Below, piece after piece: positions 1-10,989 of a stretch of 64,000 bases of DNA. The position numbers and the translations under genes are program-made. The notes under the pieces were generated by a model, which worked only from the letters and a program-made list of their open reading frames with translations, was not told the origin of the DNA and made no database searches. The stretch is taken from NCBI GenBank assembly GCA_947561715.1, contig OX387199.1, positions 17,861,001 to 17,925,000 on the forward strand, read 5' to 3'. Every line of letters begins with the position of its first letter. The first letter of the stretch is position 1. Origin of the DNA: Ascidia mentula (taxonomy: Eukaryota; Chordata; Ascidiacea; Phlebobranchia; Ascidiidae).

Positions 1-441
1 ATATAAACACATGAAGTGGAAACAATATGACCTTGGAAATTCTACGGAACATCTAACCCTAACATAAGGTATAATGTTATTGACTCTCTGCAAACGTTTC
101 ACACAAATATTCATCCGATTTATTGTTTATTTGTGACAAAAGATTTTCAATAGAATTGTTGAAAATTGCTGTGATAATTACAGAAACAATTCAGATCATC
201 GATTATAAAACTTCTGTTATGTTGCACGATGCGAATCTAGTTGCCGTATTTACGTACTGGCTACATGCAAATTTCGTCGACTAAACATTTATTTAATATG
301 GTGGCCTTGAAAAAGCATCGAAACGAACGTTCACTGTTTGCTCGTTAAAATGTGTACCAAAAACTGGTTTTAGTGATCAATTGATTTACGAAACTTGTTA
401 TTCCCGTTCTTTTCGACGTAATCCAACAGCAGGTCGAATAT
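1..441. other. Unassigned A+T-rich flank
   Basis: No reading frame with recognisable features was seen on either strand. The stretch lies downstream of the minus-strand precursor relic that ends at 442, so part of it may be that gene's former 3' untranslated region. Confidence 0.4.
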
Positions 442-911
442 TTAATTTCCAACATTCCTTTTCTCACGATTCTGCATGTAGTATTTAAATCCAGGTAATC
501 CTGCTGGTGGAAGTTTTCCTGAATTCCTCTTTTGGCGATTTTCAATATCACTGGTGAATTTACCTGGATTTTGTGTATTACTGATAAATTTACCTATCAT
601 TTTCTAAATTCCTGGTGAATTGATGTAGTTTTTATTACTGATGAATTTAACTACATTTTGTAAATTAATGGTGACCTGGTGGAGGCAATCCGTTTTCCAA
701 TTCCCTTCTTCGACGATTTTCAAAATTTCTTTTGAATCCAGATAAGGAAGGAAAGATTTGATTTTTGGCATTCCTTCTCTGGAGATTTTGTGAAAGCTTG
801 ACATCCAAGTGGAGACCTGCGATTTTCTGCATTCCTCTTTTCAACATTGGAACATAACCACAATCCACACAACAACAACACGACTGGAGCTTTGTTGACT
901 TTGCTCCCCAT
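442..911 (-). pseudogene. Furin-site precursor paralog A, frame-broken
   Basis: The minus strand starts at 911 with MGSKVNKAPVVLLLCGLWL, a leader very like that of gene B (MGSKVNIALVMLLFCGMWL), then a VEKRNAENRR stretch. After that, the family pattern lies in other frames: LQRRNAKN, FENRRRRELENGLPPPG, and further down IENRQKRNSGKLPPAGLPGF and MQNREKRNVGN before a stop at 442-444. The units have the family layout: an N-R-x-K-R basic site, a short linker, then a Pro-Gly-Phe segment. Between about 560 and 680 the unit degenerates into short repeats. The parts are no longer one open frame, so I call it a decayed host gene. Introns could rescue some of the breaks, but I saw no convincing splice sites. 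The function of the family is unknown; secretion and proteolytic processing are inferred. Confidence 0.6.
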
Positions 912-1090
912 TTTCGGACAAATTACAATGTAAGTCTGGCAGCAATGCTCGTTTATCCTAACACCGCAAACTGAACAGGTTTGGGCCTAAACCTTCATAA
1001 ATGAACTAATTTTAGTCGTTGTTGTCTTTTAGCGCCACCTAGTGATCTAATAATTTTTTGGGAGAATTAAACAAAATAATACTGCATGTT
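912..1090 (-). promoter_or_regulatory. Upstream region shared by paralogs A and E
   Basis: Read on the minus strand, this stretch shares an ordered series of blocks with 19,030-19,222 on the plus strand: CTAGGTGGCGCTAAA, ACAACAACGAC, a shared AAATTAGTT, CTGTTCAGTTTGCGG, and ACATTGTAATTTG just ahead of the leader sequence. Conservation of order and spacing suggests copied promoter DNA. A TATA-like run (ATAATAAAA) is visible in the E copy and a weaker one (GGATAAAC) here. Promoter function is inferred. Confidence 0.45.
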
Positions 1091-1384
1091 GAAAACATCT
1101 TGTTGCAACGTAAGTTCAATTTTCCTGATTCCTGGTTAGCACAGGGTCTTGAGTTCAAACATTAACGGGAGATTGATTTTGAAATCTCGCACCGATTTGT
1201 CATTAAAAAGTGGCTGATCCAGGTACACTGCAATGTCTGGGCTTCGAATCCTGTAAACCTAATGATCTCGATACGATAGCTGTGATCAACAAGTAAGGGA
1301 CCTGCGCAGTGGGGCGATGCTGCCAATCTTGCCATTGCATGAAACCTTACTGCCATTCGATAGGCGCACATATAGGTTAAAATC

Positions 1385-1462
1385 AATTGTTACTGATGCT
1401 GCCAGGCATATTTATTGCTTAATACTGCTCTTCTGGCAAACTTTATTGTATTTACGTTTCTC
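1385..1462 (-). repeat. Penelope terminal direct repeat, 3' copy
   Basis: It matches 4039-4116 in the same orientation and matches the inverted copy's end near 5153-5230. It behaves like the pseudo-LTR typical of this family. The ribozyme-like core at 1453-1496 overlaps its edge. Confidence 0.8.
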
Positions 1463-1496
1463 GACGTTTCGGCTATTATGCAACAGCCTTCATCAG
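1453..1496 (-). ncRNA. Hammerhead-ribozyme-like motif of the element
   Basis: On the minus strand: CTGATGA, one extra A, a GGCT/AGCC stem, GAAA, an ACGT/ACGT stem, then A at the expected cleavage position. These are the conserved hammerhead boxes in the right order, and Penelope-like elements are known to carry such motifs. No convincing stem I was found, so activity is uncertain. Confidence 0.5.
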
Positions 1497-4038
1497 GAGG
1501 AAGTATCTAAGTCTACCACAGTGGACGATTTGAGGCACATAAACAGAAACGCTAAAAAGAAAGAAGAAGTGAAACAACGAAAAAGCGATAAGGGCGAACA
1601 CATCTGCACAGTATACTTATCACTAACCGCACGGTTTTATCACGGTTTTTGAAGTGCGTAATGTCTATCGGCATAATTTTTCTCTAGCAAGTGTCGATAC
1701 ACCGGTGGAAACAGAGTTTGTTTCTTGTCATTGAGTGATGACGCATGCGTATTGATGTTTAACGACTCTAAAAACATCCTCTTGTGCCTATCGGACTCGC
1801 GTTCCAAAATGATCGTTTTTGTAAAGTCCACCGCATGTCCTGATTCGGCCGCATGTTGCGAAAGAGCCGTTTTTTCCTCATGGTTTCTCACGTCCCTTTG
1901 GTGCTCTTTTAATCTTGTTCTTAGCGCACGGCCAGTTTCACCAATGTATACGCCGCTGCAACCACCGCAGGGAATACTGTAGACCACACCCCTCGTGTCG
2001 AGCTTGTCGTGCATGCGGTCTTTTGGGTGCGATATTAAGGAACGTAGGGTGACGACCGGACGTTCAAAAACCTGAATATTAAAGTCGCCAAGCAGGCGTT
2101 TAAAGTTTCCGAAAGTTCAGAAACATATGGTAGTACAACTACACCCGCAGGTTTCCCCTCATCACTTCTCCGAGTCAAACTTCGATTATGCCGGAGAAAA
2201 GAACGACGATAACCGTTAGCAAGAAGGGCTTTATTAACATAACCCACCTCTTGCTTTCGTTCAGCGTCATCAGTTATCAATGATTCGGCACGATTATGTA
2301 ACGAGCGTACTACCGCCCTCTTGTGTGCGATCGGGTGCGCCGAGCGAAACGACAGGTACCTGTTGGAATGGGTGGGCTTGCGGTACACCCTGGTGGAGAG
2401 AGTCCCCTGATCTTCTTTCCGAACCAGAACGTCTAAAAATGACAACTCACCCCCTCGCTCGCGCTCCATTGTGAACCCGATGCTCGGTTCAATGGAGTTA
2501 AGATGCGTGAGCAGTGATTGGACGTCATCCCGTCGTACGACCACGAATGTGTCGTCCACATAACGTCTCCAAAAACTAGGAGGGTTAACAAACGTTGCCA
2601 ACGCCCTGTTCTCAACCGATTCCATGGCAATGTTTGCGACCACAACGGAAAGTGGGGATCCCATAGCAGTACCAAAAATTTGTTTATAAAATTTACCTCT
2701 AAAGGCAAGATAGGTTGCATCCAGGCACAACTCAAGACAATGCATAACGTCCGACAACGGCCACGAGCAACGTTGTTCCAATGTCTCGTCCATGCGTAGT
2801 CTCTCCGCTGCTTCGTCCAGCGCTAGCTTTATCGGTACGTTGGTAAACAAGGAAACCACATCAAAAGACACCATTTCCTCTTCTTCATGCACACACAGCT
2901 CTTTTATCTGCGTAACAAAACTGGCAGAATTCTTAACGGTTTTATCCGTCTTCCCCACAAGGGGCACCAAAAACTGTGCCACGTGTCTAGCCAGATTATA
3001 TGTTGGCGATCTGATAAACGAAACTATCGGCCGTAAAGGGACACCTGGCTTGTGAATTTTGGGCAATCCATTATAGCCTGGGGGTCCGACCATCAGTACT
3101 GTGCAATTCGAAAAATTCTCGCATTGACAACACCTGTCTGTCCCTGTATAGGCGCCCAACTTTCTCATTGATCCTCCGCTCTACAGCATGACATGGGTCC
3201 CGTTTTACTTCGCGGTAAGTTTCTTTGTCTCTCAACATAACATTGAGTTTGTCGTCGTAAACTTCTCTATCTAAGACAACGGTAACGTTCCCTTTGTCAG
3301 CGGGGACAATCACAATGTTTTCATCTTCACGTAACTGCTTCACAGCGACGCATTCTTCGCGTGACAAGTTGTGCTGCACACGGCGATGGCTTCTAATGCA
3401 GTTCACGACCTTGCTCTGTATCAATGACCTTATGTGGGCTGGCTGGTGAGCGATACCTTTCTCCACTGAAGCAACCACCTGTTTCCAAGGCACGTGGGAT
3501 TCCGCGATCGCATAGTTCAAACCGAGGGATAGTACGTGTGATTGCCCAGGCGTGAGCGTGCGACTAGAGAGATTTAAAACCCATTTCGCGTTATCTGTCG
3601 TAGGCCTTTGTTGTGTGGATTCCTTCTTGCATAACATCATTAACCGCAGTAAACCTTTCTCCTTGGCCCTTTCATACGCCTTCGTACCGCCAATCTCGGC
3701 ATAAGCGTTTATGTTTGCCCACACATCGTCTCGCAGGGTCTTTTGCATATTCTTTCGTAACCACGACATCTCTTTCGCGTTCTGTTCAATTGCTAAGTGG
3801 GATGATCTTATTCGAAGGTTTATAAATTTAAAACCAGCTCTGCGCATTATGTTTCTGCCCTCCCAAGATTTCAACGGAGGTCGAAAGCGTAGGTTATGTG
3901 GTAAGACCTTTTCCCTCAAGCAAGCATGATTAAAATGCAGATGCGCTCGATGTTGTGCACTGACCACGGCTAGACGTACATATCTTCGTAACTGGCCCAG
4001 TATATCAGACCCATACGTGTCTTTAACTTCTTTAAATA

Positions 4039-4116
4039 AATTGTTACTGATGCTGCCAGGCATATTTATTGCTTAATACTGCTCTTCTGGCAAACTTTAT
4101 TGTATTTACGTTTCTC
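4039..4116 (-). repeat. Penelope terminal direct repeat, 5' copy
   Basis: A 78-base copy of 1385-1462. It stops abruptly at about 4114-4116, where the inverted truncated copy begins. The two sequences share a two-base TC at the join. The presumed start codon of the element lies within this repeat. Confidence 0.8.
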
Positions 4117-5230
4117 TTAACTCCATTGAACCGAGCATCGGGTTCACAATGGAGCGCGAGCGAGGGGGTGAGTTGTCATTTTTAGACGTTCTGGTTCGGA
4201 AAGAAGATCAGGGGACTCTCTCTACAAGGGTGTACCGCAAGCCCACCCATTCCAACAGGTACCTGTCGTTTCGTTCGGCGCACCCGATCGCACACAAGAG
4301 GGCGGTAGTACGCTCGTTACATAATCGTGCCGAATCATTGATAACTGATGACGCTGAGCGAAAGCAAGAGGTGGGTTATGTTAATAAAGCCCTTCTTGCT
4401 AACGGTTATCCTCGTTCTTTTCTCCGGCATAATCGAAGTTTGACGCGGAGAAGTGATGAGGGGAAACCTGCGGGTGTAGTTGTACTACCATATGTTTCTG
4501 AACTTTCGGAAACTTTAAAACGCCTGCTTGGCGACTTTAATATTCAGGTTTTTGAACGTCCGGTCGTCACCCTACGTTCCTTAATATCGCACCCAAAAGA
4601 CCGCATGCACGACAAGCTCGACACGAGGGGTGTGGTCTACAGTATTCCCTGCGGTGGTTGCAGCGGCGTATACATTGGTGAAACTGGCCGTGCGCTAAGA
4701 ACAAGATTAAAAGAGCACCAAAGGGACGTGAGAAACCATGAGGAGAAAACGGCTCTTTCGCAACATGCGGCCGAATCAGGACATGCGGTGGACTTTACAA
4801 AAACGATCATTTTGGAACGCGAGTCCGATAGGCACAAGAGGATGTTTTTAGAGTCGTTAAACATCAATACGCATGCGTCATCACTCAATGACAAGAAACA
4901 AACTCTGTTTCCACCGGTGTATCGACACTTGCTAGAGAAAAATTATGCCGATAGACATTACGCACTTCAAAAACCGTGATAAAACCGTGCGGTTAGTGAT
5001 AAGTATACTGTGCAGGTGTGTTCGCCCTTATCGCTTTTTCGTTGTTTCACTTCTTCTTTCTTTTTAGCGTTTCTGTTTATGTGCCTCAAATCGTCCACTG
5101 TGGTAGACTTAGATACTTCCTCCTGATGAAGGCTGTTGCATAATAGCCGAAACGTCGAGAAACGTAAATACAATAAAGTTTGCCAGAAGAGCAGTATTAA
5201 GCAATAAATATGCCTGGCAGCATCAGTAAC
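4115..5230 (+). mobile_element. Penelope-like element, inverted 5'-truncated copy
   Basis: The plus strand encodes the last part of the reverse transcriptase (from FTMERERGGELSFLDVL onward) and the whole GIY-YIG region, in one uninterrupted frame from 4149 to 4979. It then runs through the same 3' untranslated region to CAGCATCAGTAAC at 5230. It lacks the N-terminal region and most of the polymerase motifs. It lies head-to-head with the minus-strand copy, an arrangement common in Penelope elements. Protein identity to the other copy is nearly complete, so both probably arrived together and recently. No clear target-site duplication was found. Confidence 0.88.
5123..5166 (+). ncRNA. Hammerhead-ribozyme-like motif, inverted copy
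   Basis: Same boxes as in the minus copy: CTGATGA at 5123-5129, the GGCT/AGCC stem, GAAA at 5149-5152, an ACGT/ACGT stem ending at 5165, and A at 5166 as the possible cleavage base. Stem I is not evident. Confidence 0.5.
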
Positions 5231-7630
5231 ATTTATTATGTAAGGTTATCAATCCGTTGTTTTTTGGTGTCGGGATGGTTTTCAAGAATACGTTCTTTCG
5301 CCTAGTTGTCATACCATCGGCGAGCGTTCAAAACAAAAAGCGGATGCAGATATGGCACAACTGCAACTGCAAAAGCACAATGCGCCCAAAACTACTTGAA
5401 TAGCTTTCAGACGGACTTGTCTACAAGCAACCAAACGGAACCCCGAGGAAGAATCGTTTTACTTCATTTTTATTCCCTGTCATTTAATCTAATTAGTAAT
5501 TATGTACTTATAATGACAAAATCGCGTGTTTATTTTAATGAACCGTTACTGTATCCATAAGATTTGTTTTCTGTTCACTGAGTAACTGTAGCGTTACGAA
5601 TCTCGGCCAGGTTTTCTTTTTTGTATATGGGTCGGGCGCTTGACCTATTTCAGCTGTAAATCACCGATGCACGAAAGTCCCCCACCTAGATTCAGCAGTT
5701 ACCTAAAAAAAAGCCCACATGGTAGCGCCATTGGACTGAAAACACACTGGTCAACTCACGTACAAAACATGTATCCCTCTATAAAAACCATTGTGCCCAT
5801 ACAACTACTTCATGATCAGCATTGCATCCAAAATTATGAAACAATCCTTAGCATTTTAAGCTTTGGAATTATACAAACCGATTAAGATAAACTGCTTCAG
5901 AATAATTGCTTGGTAATGCTGGGCTAAAGCTTGGTACACAACGGGAGTCAAACACAAATAGTTGATAGAAATGTAATCTCTAAAGTAGACAGAATCTAGC
6001 CCCTGATGCGGCACGATCACTTTGAGTTAATTGTCTTTAGATATAATCATTAAAGTGATGAAATATTATAAACTCATGTCAAAGTCATATTCAACGAAAA
6101 AGATCCAGCAATCAGTCAAAACAGGGATAGCAGCAGGTCAAGGTTGTGTCTGGAGAAAAGCGAATGCAAAAGTAGAATTTAACGCACCAGTAGCCCGCGG
6201 CAGAATAAGGTGCAGTCAAGTGCAATCCAATTTTTTGCAGCGAATGTGTGTTAGATCATGAAATTTATAAACGTTAAATTTTTTCTTCTGAAGTGTAATA
6301 AAAGATTTTTAATTTAAATAAATCATTGCATTGAGTAATATTCATCCCACCTCCTAAAAAATTTATGCCTTATCTAACATATGTACAGAGCTGCTTATCG
6401 ATGTGAAACAGAAAATATGGGTGATTGATTAAGGAATTTGATTTACCTCCATTGACGCTACATTGCACATTTGAGACAAAACATATTAAAAAACAGCCTT
6501 CAAAAAAATGATATAGCAAAATCAAAATATTGACTATATTGCAAATACGTTAGACAACTCATCAGTATTTCAATGAAATTTATTTTTGTGGGAGGGTTTA
6601 CGTTTTTTCTCTTCTTGTTCCCATTCAGCTCGCGTTCAGTTCACGGTCGATTGACCAATATGAGCGGGCAAACCTTAAAATGTGGTGTCAAGCTCATGCT
6701 AGGTGAACGCCTAGTCAGCAACCACAAAATATCTTCGCCAACACAAAGTACTTTGTGACGGACCAATCGGCGTCAGTACAAATGATCTAAGATAGATTCT
6801 AACTTTTATTTCCACCCAAGAAAAGCATTGAATCTAAGCGTTTGTTTATCCACAAAAAGTTCTCCCAACCTTTGTCATGTCTGTGATGTCGTTGCATTTA
6901 TGTATTTATACAAACAGATCTCGCACCACAACAAATTATGTAATTTGTATTATTCATGTACACCAAAGTTAAGAGAAAAATGTATCGTTTCCTTTAGTCA
7001 CACATCAATAACATGATCACGACTGAAAAAGTCTTCTAACAACGACTGTGATATTTTCTTTTTTGGCGATAAGCTTTTTAATTTCGCAGGAATTTTACCC
7101 AAAGTTCTTTATTGTGAATGACAGTGACAAAAAAAACAAGAAACGTAATAATTTACTGTGTCGGTACAGGACTGTGTTTGTGTTGATAAAGCTTGACAAG
7201 TTTGACGTCAAGACGGCACTGATTATGTCGATTTGGGATGAATGGATAAATCTATTTAAAATTTTAGATACTTCAACTTAAAACATAGCATAGGACATAC
7301 ATAAACATGCAGAATATCTTTTTAGGCAACAAAGTAACTAGCTTTTGGGATACTAGTCATGTAGGTGTAACCTCTATTTGTGCGCATCAAAACGCCTTGT
7401 CGCTTGTTTACGTCACTGCCTTTTACCTTATTTTATGTTTAAGACTAGAACCTTGTGTGCATTTCTCTCCACAGATAAGATACCGAGGGGTTGTCGCGCC
7501 GCTCGCAGTTTTTTGTGTTGGTTTTAGATGTAGAATTTTATCGTTTTTTATCGTCCATATTTAGTCAGGCAGTCGGATAATTTTGTTCAATATTCAACGT
7601 TTAGCTTGTTTTATTTTACTAAACACTTCG
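5231..7630 (+). repeat. Duplicated upstream block, copy 1
   Basis: This block precedes gene B. It is collinear with 10,990-12,720, with patchy similarity: TATGTAAGGTTATCAATC at the start, the GGCGAGCGTT and GACGGACTTGTCTACAAGC segments, then ATATGTACAGAGC, ACAGATCTC, AATTTGTATTAT, GTTCTTTATTGTGAATGACA and the GGTTGTCGCGCC segment just before the leader exon. Copy 1 is longer because of unmatched DNA around 5.6-6.3 kb. It is probably a segmental copy of a gene's upstream region. I saw no gene inside it; small open frames here look incidental. Confidence 0.6.
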
Positions 7631-7727
7631 TTCTCTTAGGACGAAAACTGACGATATCAGGCACAATTATTGGTTCTTACTGACGTTCTTCGCCCACAAA
7701 TTTTTGTGTTTACTCAAAGTACACAAA

Positions 7728-8168
7728 ATGGGAAGCAAAGTCAACATAGCGTTGGTCATGTTACTGTTTTGTGGAATGTGGTTAATTTCCAATGGCGAAA
7801 ACTGTAATGCAGAAACCAGCCAAAAGTTTGAAAAAAAACATCCTCCAATGGGATTTATCAGTAATGCCAAAAATCGTCGAAAGCGGAATTTAAAAAACGC
7901 CGATTCTCCCATGGCTGAATTTAAAGGTTATATGGAAAACCGCCAAAAATGGGATGAGGAAAATGTCGCATCTCTTTTTGGTGGATTCAACAGTAATTTT
8001 GCATATCGACGAAGAAAGAATTTAAATAAAAGAATTCTACCAGCAGAAGACAGATTAAAAAGTGGTATTAAGAATCGCCAAAAAAGGAATCCGGAAAATC
8101 GTCAACCTCGACCTCGACGTCGACCTCCAGCTGCTGGATTTAATGATTTAAAACAGATTTTGCAGTGA
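7728..8168 (+). CDS. Secreted precursor with furin-type sites, paralog B
   Basis: 146 residues. A leader (MGSKVNIALVMLLFCGMWL, about residues 1-24) is followed by four imperfect units of about 22-25 residues. Each begins with a basic site: NRRKRN, ENRQKW, YRRRKN, KNRQKRN. Each then runs into an acidic/polar linker and a Phe-containing end (MAEFKGYM, FGGFNSN). The tail is Arg/Pro-rich (RQPRPRRRPP). RRKR and RQKR fit the furin rule R-x-K/R-R, so secretory processing into short peptides is inferred. The second and third sites are eroded. The ATG at 7728 is chosen because the leader starts there and matches paralog A. A polyadenylation signal lies at 8393-8398. No known family is recognised; it could equally be a structural secreted protein. 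Confidence 0.65.
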   Translation: MGSKVNIALVMLLFCGMWLISNGENCNAETSQKFEKKHPPMGFISNAKNRRKRNLKNADSPMAEFKGYMENRQKWDEENVASLFGGFNSNFAYRRRKNLNKRILPAEDRLKSGIKNRQKRNPENRQPRPRRRPPAAGFNDLKQILQ

Positions 8169-8392
8169 AGAAATTGTGGAAAAGAAAGCATTTCCCCGAT
8201 TACGAAGTTAATTGAAAACTGGGTTTGGAACATTCTTTTCCGGTTTTCGAATGTATATATTTTAGACTTAAAATGGAAGCATAGGTCAACTAGTTTTAGT
8301 TAAATATTGGATTATGTAAACACACCTGTGCATAAAAGCTGCCATGGATATCGGCACCTTGTTGTGTTAAATACACAACTAACTCATGTGAC

Positions 8393-8398
8393 AATAAA
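8393..8398 (+). terminator. Polyadenylation signal of paralog B
   Basis: AATAAA about 225 bases after the stop codon of the plus-strand precursor gene ending at 8168. Confidence 0.45.
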
Positions 8399-8399
8399 A

Positions 8400-10100
8400 A
8401 AAATATGTAATATGCTTTTATGTCGAAAGGAGAATGTTGACAAATATTAACAATTAAATGACGTGCATATCGTGTTCATCGCAACATGGGTATAAATTAA
8501 TTGTAAAAAAGGTATTGCAAATCACGTAGATATTTGTTTGTTCACATTTTCTGGAGCAAAGAACCGAAGTTTAATATTTCTTTATAATTTGCTAGTACAA
8601 AGGGTTTGTCTGCATATAAGATCGTCACAACGGTGTGTCAGTGGTTTTTAGCGAATTATTTTGTGGTTGCCGACCCTGTATATATATTTGACCAATAATG
8701 TAATTATCAATGAATGACCAGAAAACATTTCGCAATAAAATTATGATGTTATAATAGTTTCAGCTTGCTTTGCGTTGCAACGAGCATTGCGGTAATGTAC
8801 GTAATGTATTCAACCCCAAATGCAATACGTCACCCAAATTTAATATTCACAGGGGCCGATTTATTCGGTATCAACTAAGCGAAGCTTGGTATTCATTCCA
8901 GATCCACAAAAAAATTTCCGTTATTTGTTGAAAGTTGTTTTACGCCATCGCGATCAAAGTCAATTTAATTGATGAGTTTCAACAATAAATGCTGAAGTGC
9001 ACTCAAAATCTAATTCGTTGCTTACCAGGTGTTGACCCAGCAGTGCTTCGCACAAACTTTTGGGGTTTGTCAGCTGGCTTTTAAACTTGTGCATTCAACC
9101 GTAACCAAGTCTGCAACCCCCTTTTTTGATAGCAACCAAGCGAAGCGTTCCATCCCCTGAAGATTCACGAAGATCTTCCGTCGATATTATTGAAACAAAG
9201 TTTATCTTTCATGCGACAGCATTTTAATTATATTTAAGGCAACAAATTGCACCATTATCTGTCTTGTGTCTTGAACTAAGACAAACTTATGCTTTGTGAC
9301 GAAGGTCGGCGACAAACATTTTCTTAATCATTGTTATATTCACAAGCACAAAAGCGTACTGACGAATTCCAAAAATTGGTGCCGAAGCACTGTTGGTTAA
9401 AAAATCAGTTGTGTATGTACAAAGAAAACAAAGTCTCCTTGTTTTTCGCAAATTGAGAGACGTGTTGTATTTGTGTTTAAAACATGACGTAGGTCCATTA
9501 TAGTGCCTCGGCCCCATATTTTTTTGTGTGTTTTTGCATTTGACCGTGACGCTGGTAAAGCAGTGGGTGGGAATAATATTAATGTCATGGTCAAATGCGA
9601 AACAGACGTGCGTTGACACACAATTAAATGCCGTATATAAAGTACTGCAAAGTCAAGTTCAAGTCAGCAACTAAGCAAGCTCATTTGAAAGCAACCAAGC
9701 AAAACGTTTGATACTCTGTGGCTCCAGAAGGAAATGCTGCTGTAATTTTTGAAACAAAGTTTTTCTCGTATGTAAAATCTTTTTAGCCAACGTCTTTTTG
9801 ATGACATGTAAAGTAACGAAAAACGAAAGAATTTTGACAAACAATGTTTAGGATTTGACCGCGCAGTAGTTTTAGGTAGGCTTTTTGTGTTTGTCTGCTT
9901 GTGTATTAGTTGTTCATTCATGCTTATATACATCGATATCATAAAGTGTTGCGACATCAATTTGGCGAAAAATACGATAAGGTCCAATACCTTACTTGGT
10001 TAAAAATGAAAGTCAGAAGCTATCTTACGACCACGTATACAAGGGTTGTTACATCGCCACCAAGTAGTTTTTAGCGGCGTTGAAATGATGTTGTGTTTGC
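8400..10100. repeat. Spacer with three diverged short repeat copies
   Basis: Three related stretches begin at about 8870, 9125 and 9685, marked by (A/G)CAACCAAGCGAAGC-like starts; the last two also share TTGAAACAAAGTTT. Other open frames here look incidental. No gene is supported. Confidence 0.35.
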
Positions 10101-10139
10101 AGACTTGGCGTTGACCCAGCACAACACGACACGACTTGT

Positions 10140-10870
10140 GCTTGTTTTAACTCAATGCGTTGTTTTTTTTGTGTGTCAGTTTTGTTCATAAGAACACGTT
10201 TTCTCTCCAAGTTGTCATACCACCAGCGAGCGTTTAAAGTAATTAACGGATGAACAACTGCAAATATAAGATGACAGACAGAGAACGTTGAGTTTTCTGC
10301 CAATGCAATTCTTCACGGTTAAGTCCGCAACCACAAAAACACAGTTCTAGTTCTCGCAACCCTTTGGGGTGTCGATATAATAAAATACTTATATAAACAA
10401 CCCAAGCAGATCTCCGCGCACCACAACATATTCAAGTAATTTGTATTATCCATGTATACAATAGTAAAAGAAAAATTAGTGTCGTTTTTTGCATCAGTGC
10501 ATAATCGCAAATGTAAAAGTCTTCAAATAACGATTGTGATTTTTTTTCTTTGTTTTTTTGGAAGATTTTTTTCGCTGGAAGTTTTTCATGCAAGTTTTAC
10601 ACAAAGTTCTTTATTGTGAAAGACAGTGACAAAAAAACACATTTACTGTTTGGCGGTAAAGGACGGTAACAACTGTACTTGATTCGTTTATAAAGCGTGA
10701 CAACTTTGTATTTAAGACTGTACAGATTGTGGTGATTTACGATGCATGTACATCCCTATTTAAAATATCCATTACTTTTGGGATACTAGTCATGTATGTG
10801 TAACCTCTATTTGTGCTCATCAAAACGCCCTATAGCATTTACACCACTGCCTTTTACCTTATATTATGTT
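10140..10870 (+). repeat. Partial copy of the duplicated upstream block
   Basis: It shares CATACCACCAGCGAGCG, TTCTCGCAACCCTTTG, GGTGTCGATATAAT and GATCTCCGCGCACCACAAC with the later copy (10,990-12,720), and related text with 6.84-7.45 kb. It has no leader exon at its end. It seems to be a third, shortened copy. Confidence 0.5.
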
Positions 10871-10989
10871 TAAGACGAGAACCTTTAGGTAATGGTGATG
10901 AAATGGTATTTTCGACGCAAAGGATTTGCCATACATATTGCTTTTTGCAAAATATGTGGTTATGCTGTAAACATACTTAAACATATGAA

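Larger units (their letters stand above)
1389..4116 (-). mobile_element. Penelope-like element, near full-length
   Basis: The minus strand encodes an N-terminal region (about 4063 down to 3071), then a reverse transcriptase region (about 3168-2035) with GLPKIHKPGVPLRPIVS, FDVVSLFTNVP, GTAMGSPLS and FWRRYVDDTFVV. A GIY-YIG endonuclease region (2014-1640) follows, with SIPCGGCSGVYIGETGRALR. This order is diagnostic of Penelope-like retroelements with a C-terminal GIY-YIG domain. A 78-base direct repeat lies at both ends (1385-1462 and 4039-4116). The first methionine (MPGSISN) falls inside the upstream copy. The coding region looks broken in about two places. Its close identity to the inverted neighbour copy points to recent insertion. 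Confidence 0.92.

Noticed and set aside
604-868. Separate small genes on minus in this span
   Set aside because: They are pieces of the decayed paralog A in different frames, not separate genes.
1200-1275. Possible tRNA-derived SINE fragment with GGGCTTCGAATCC (B-box-like)
   Set aside because: Only one box is convincing, and no second copy or cloverleaf was seen.
1725-1982. Open frame opposite the GIY-YIG region
   Set aside because: Antisense shadow of the Penelope element; the same shadow appears at 4637-4894.
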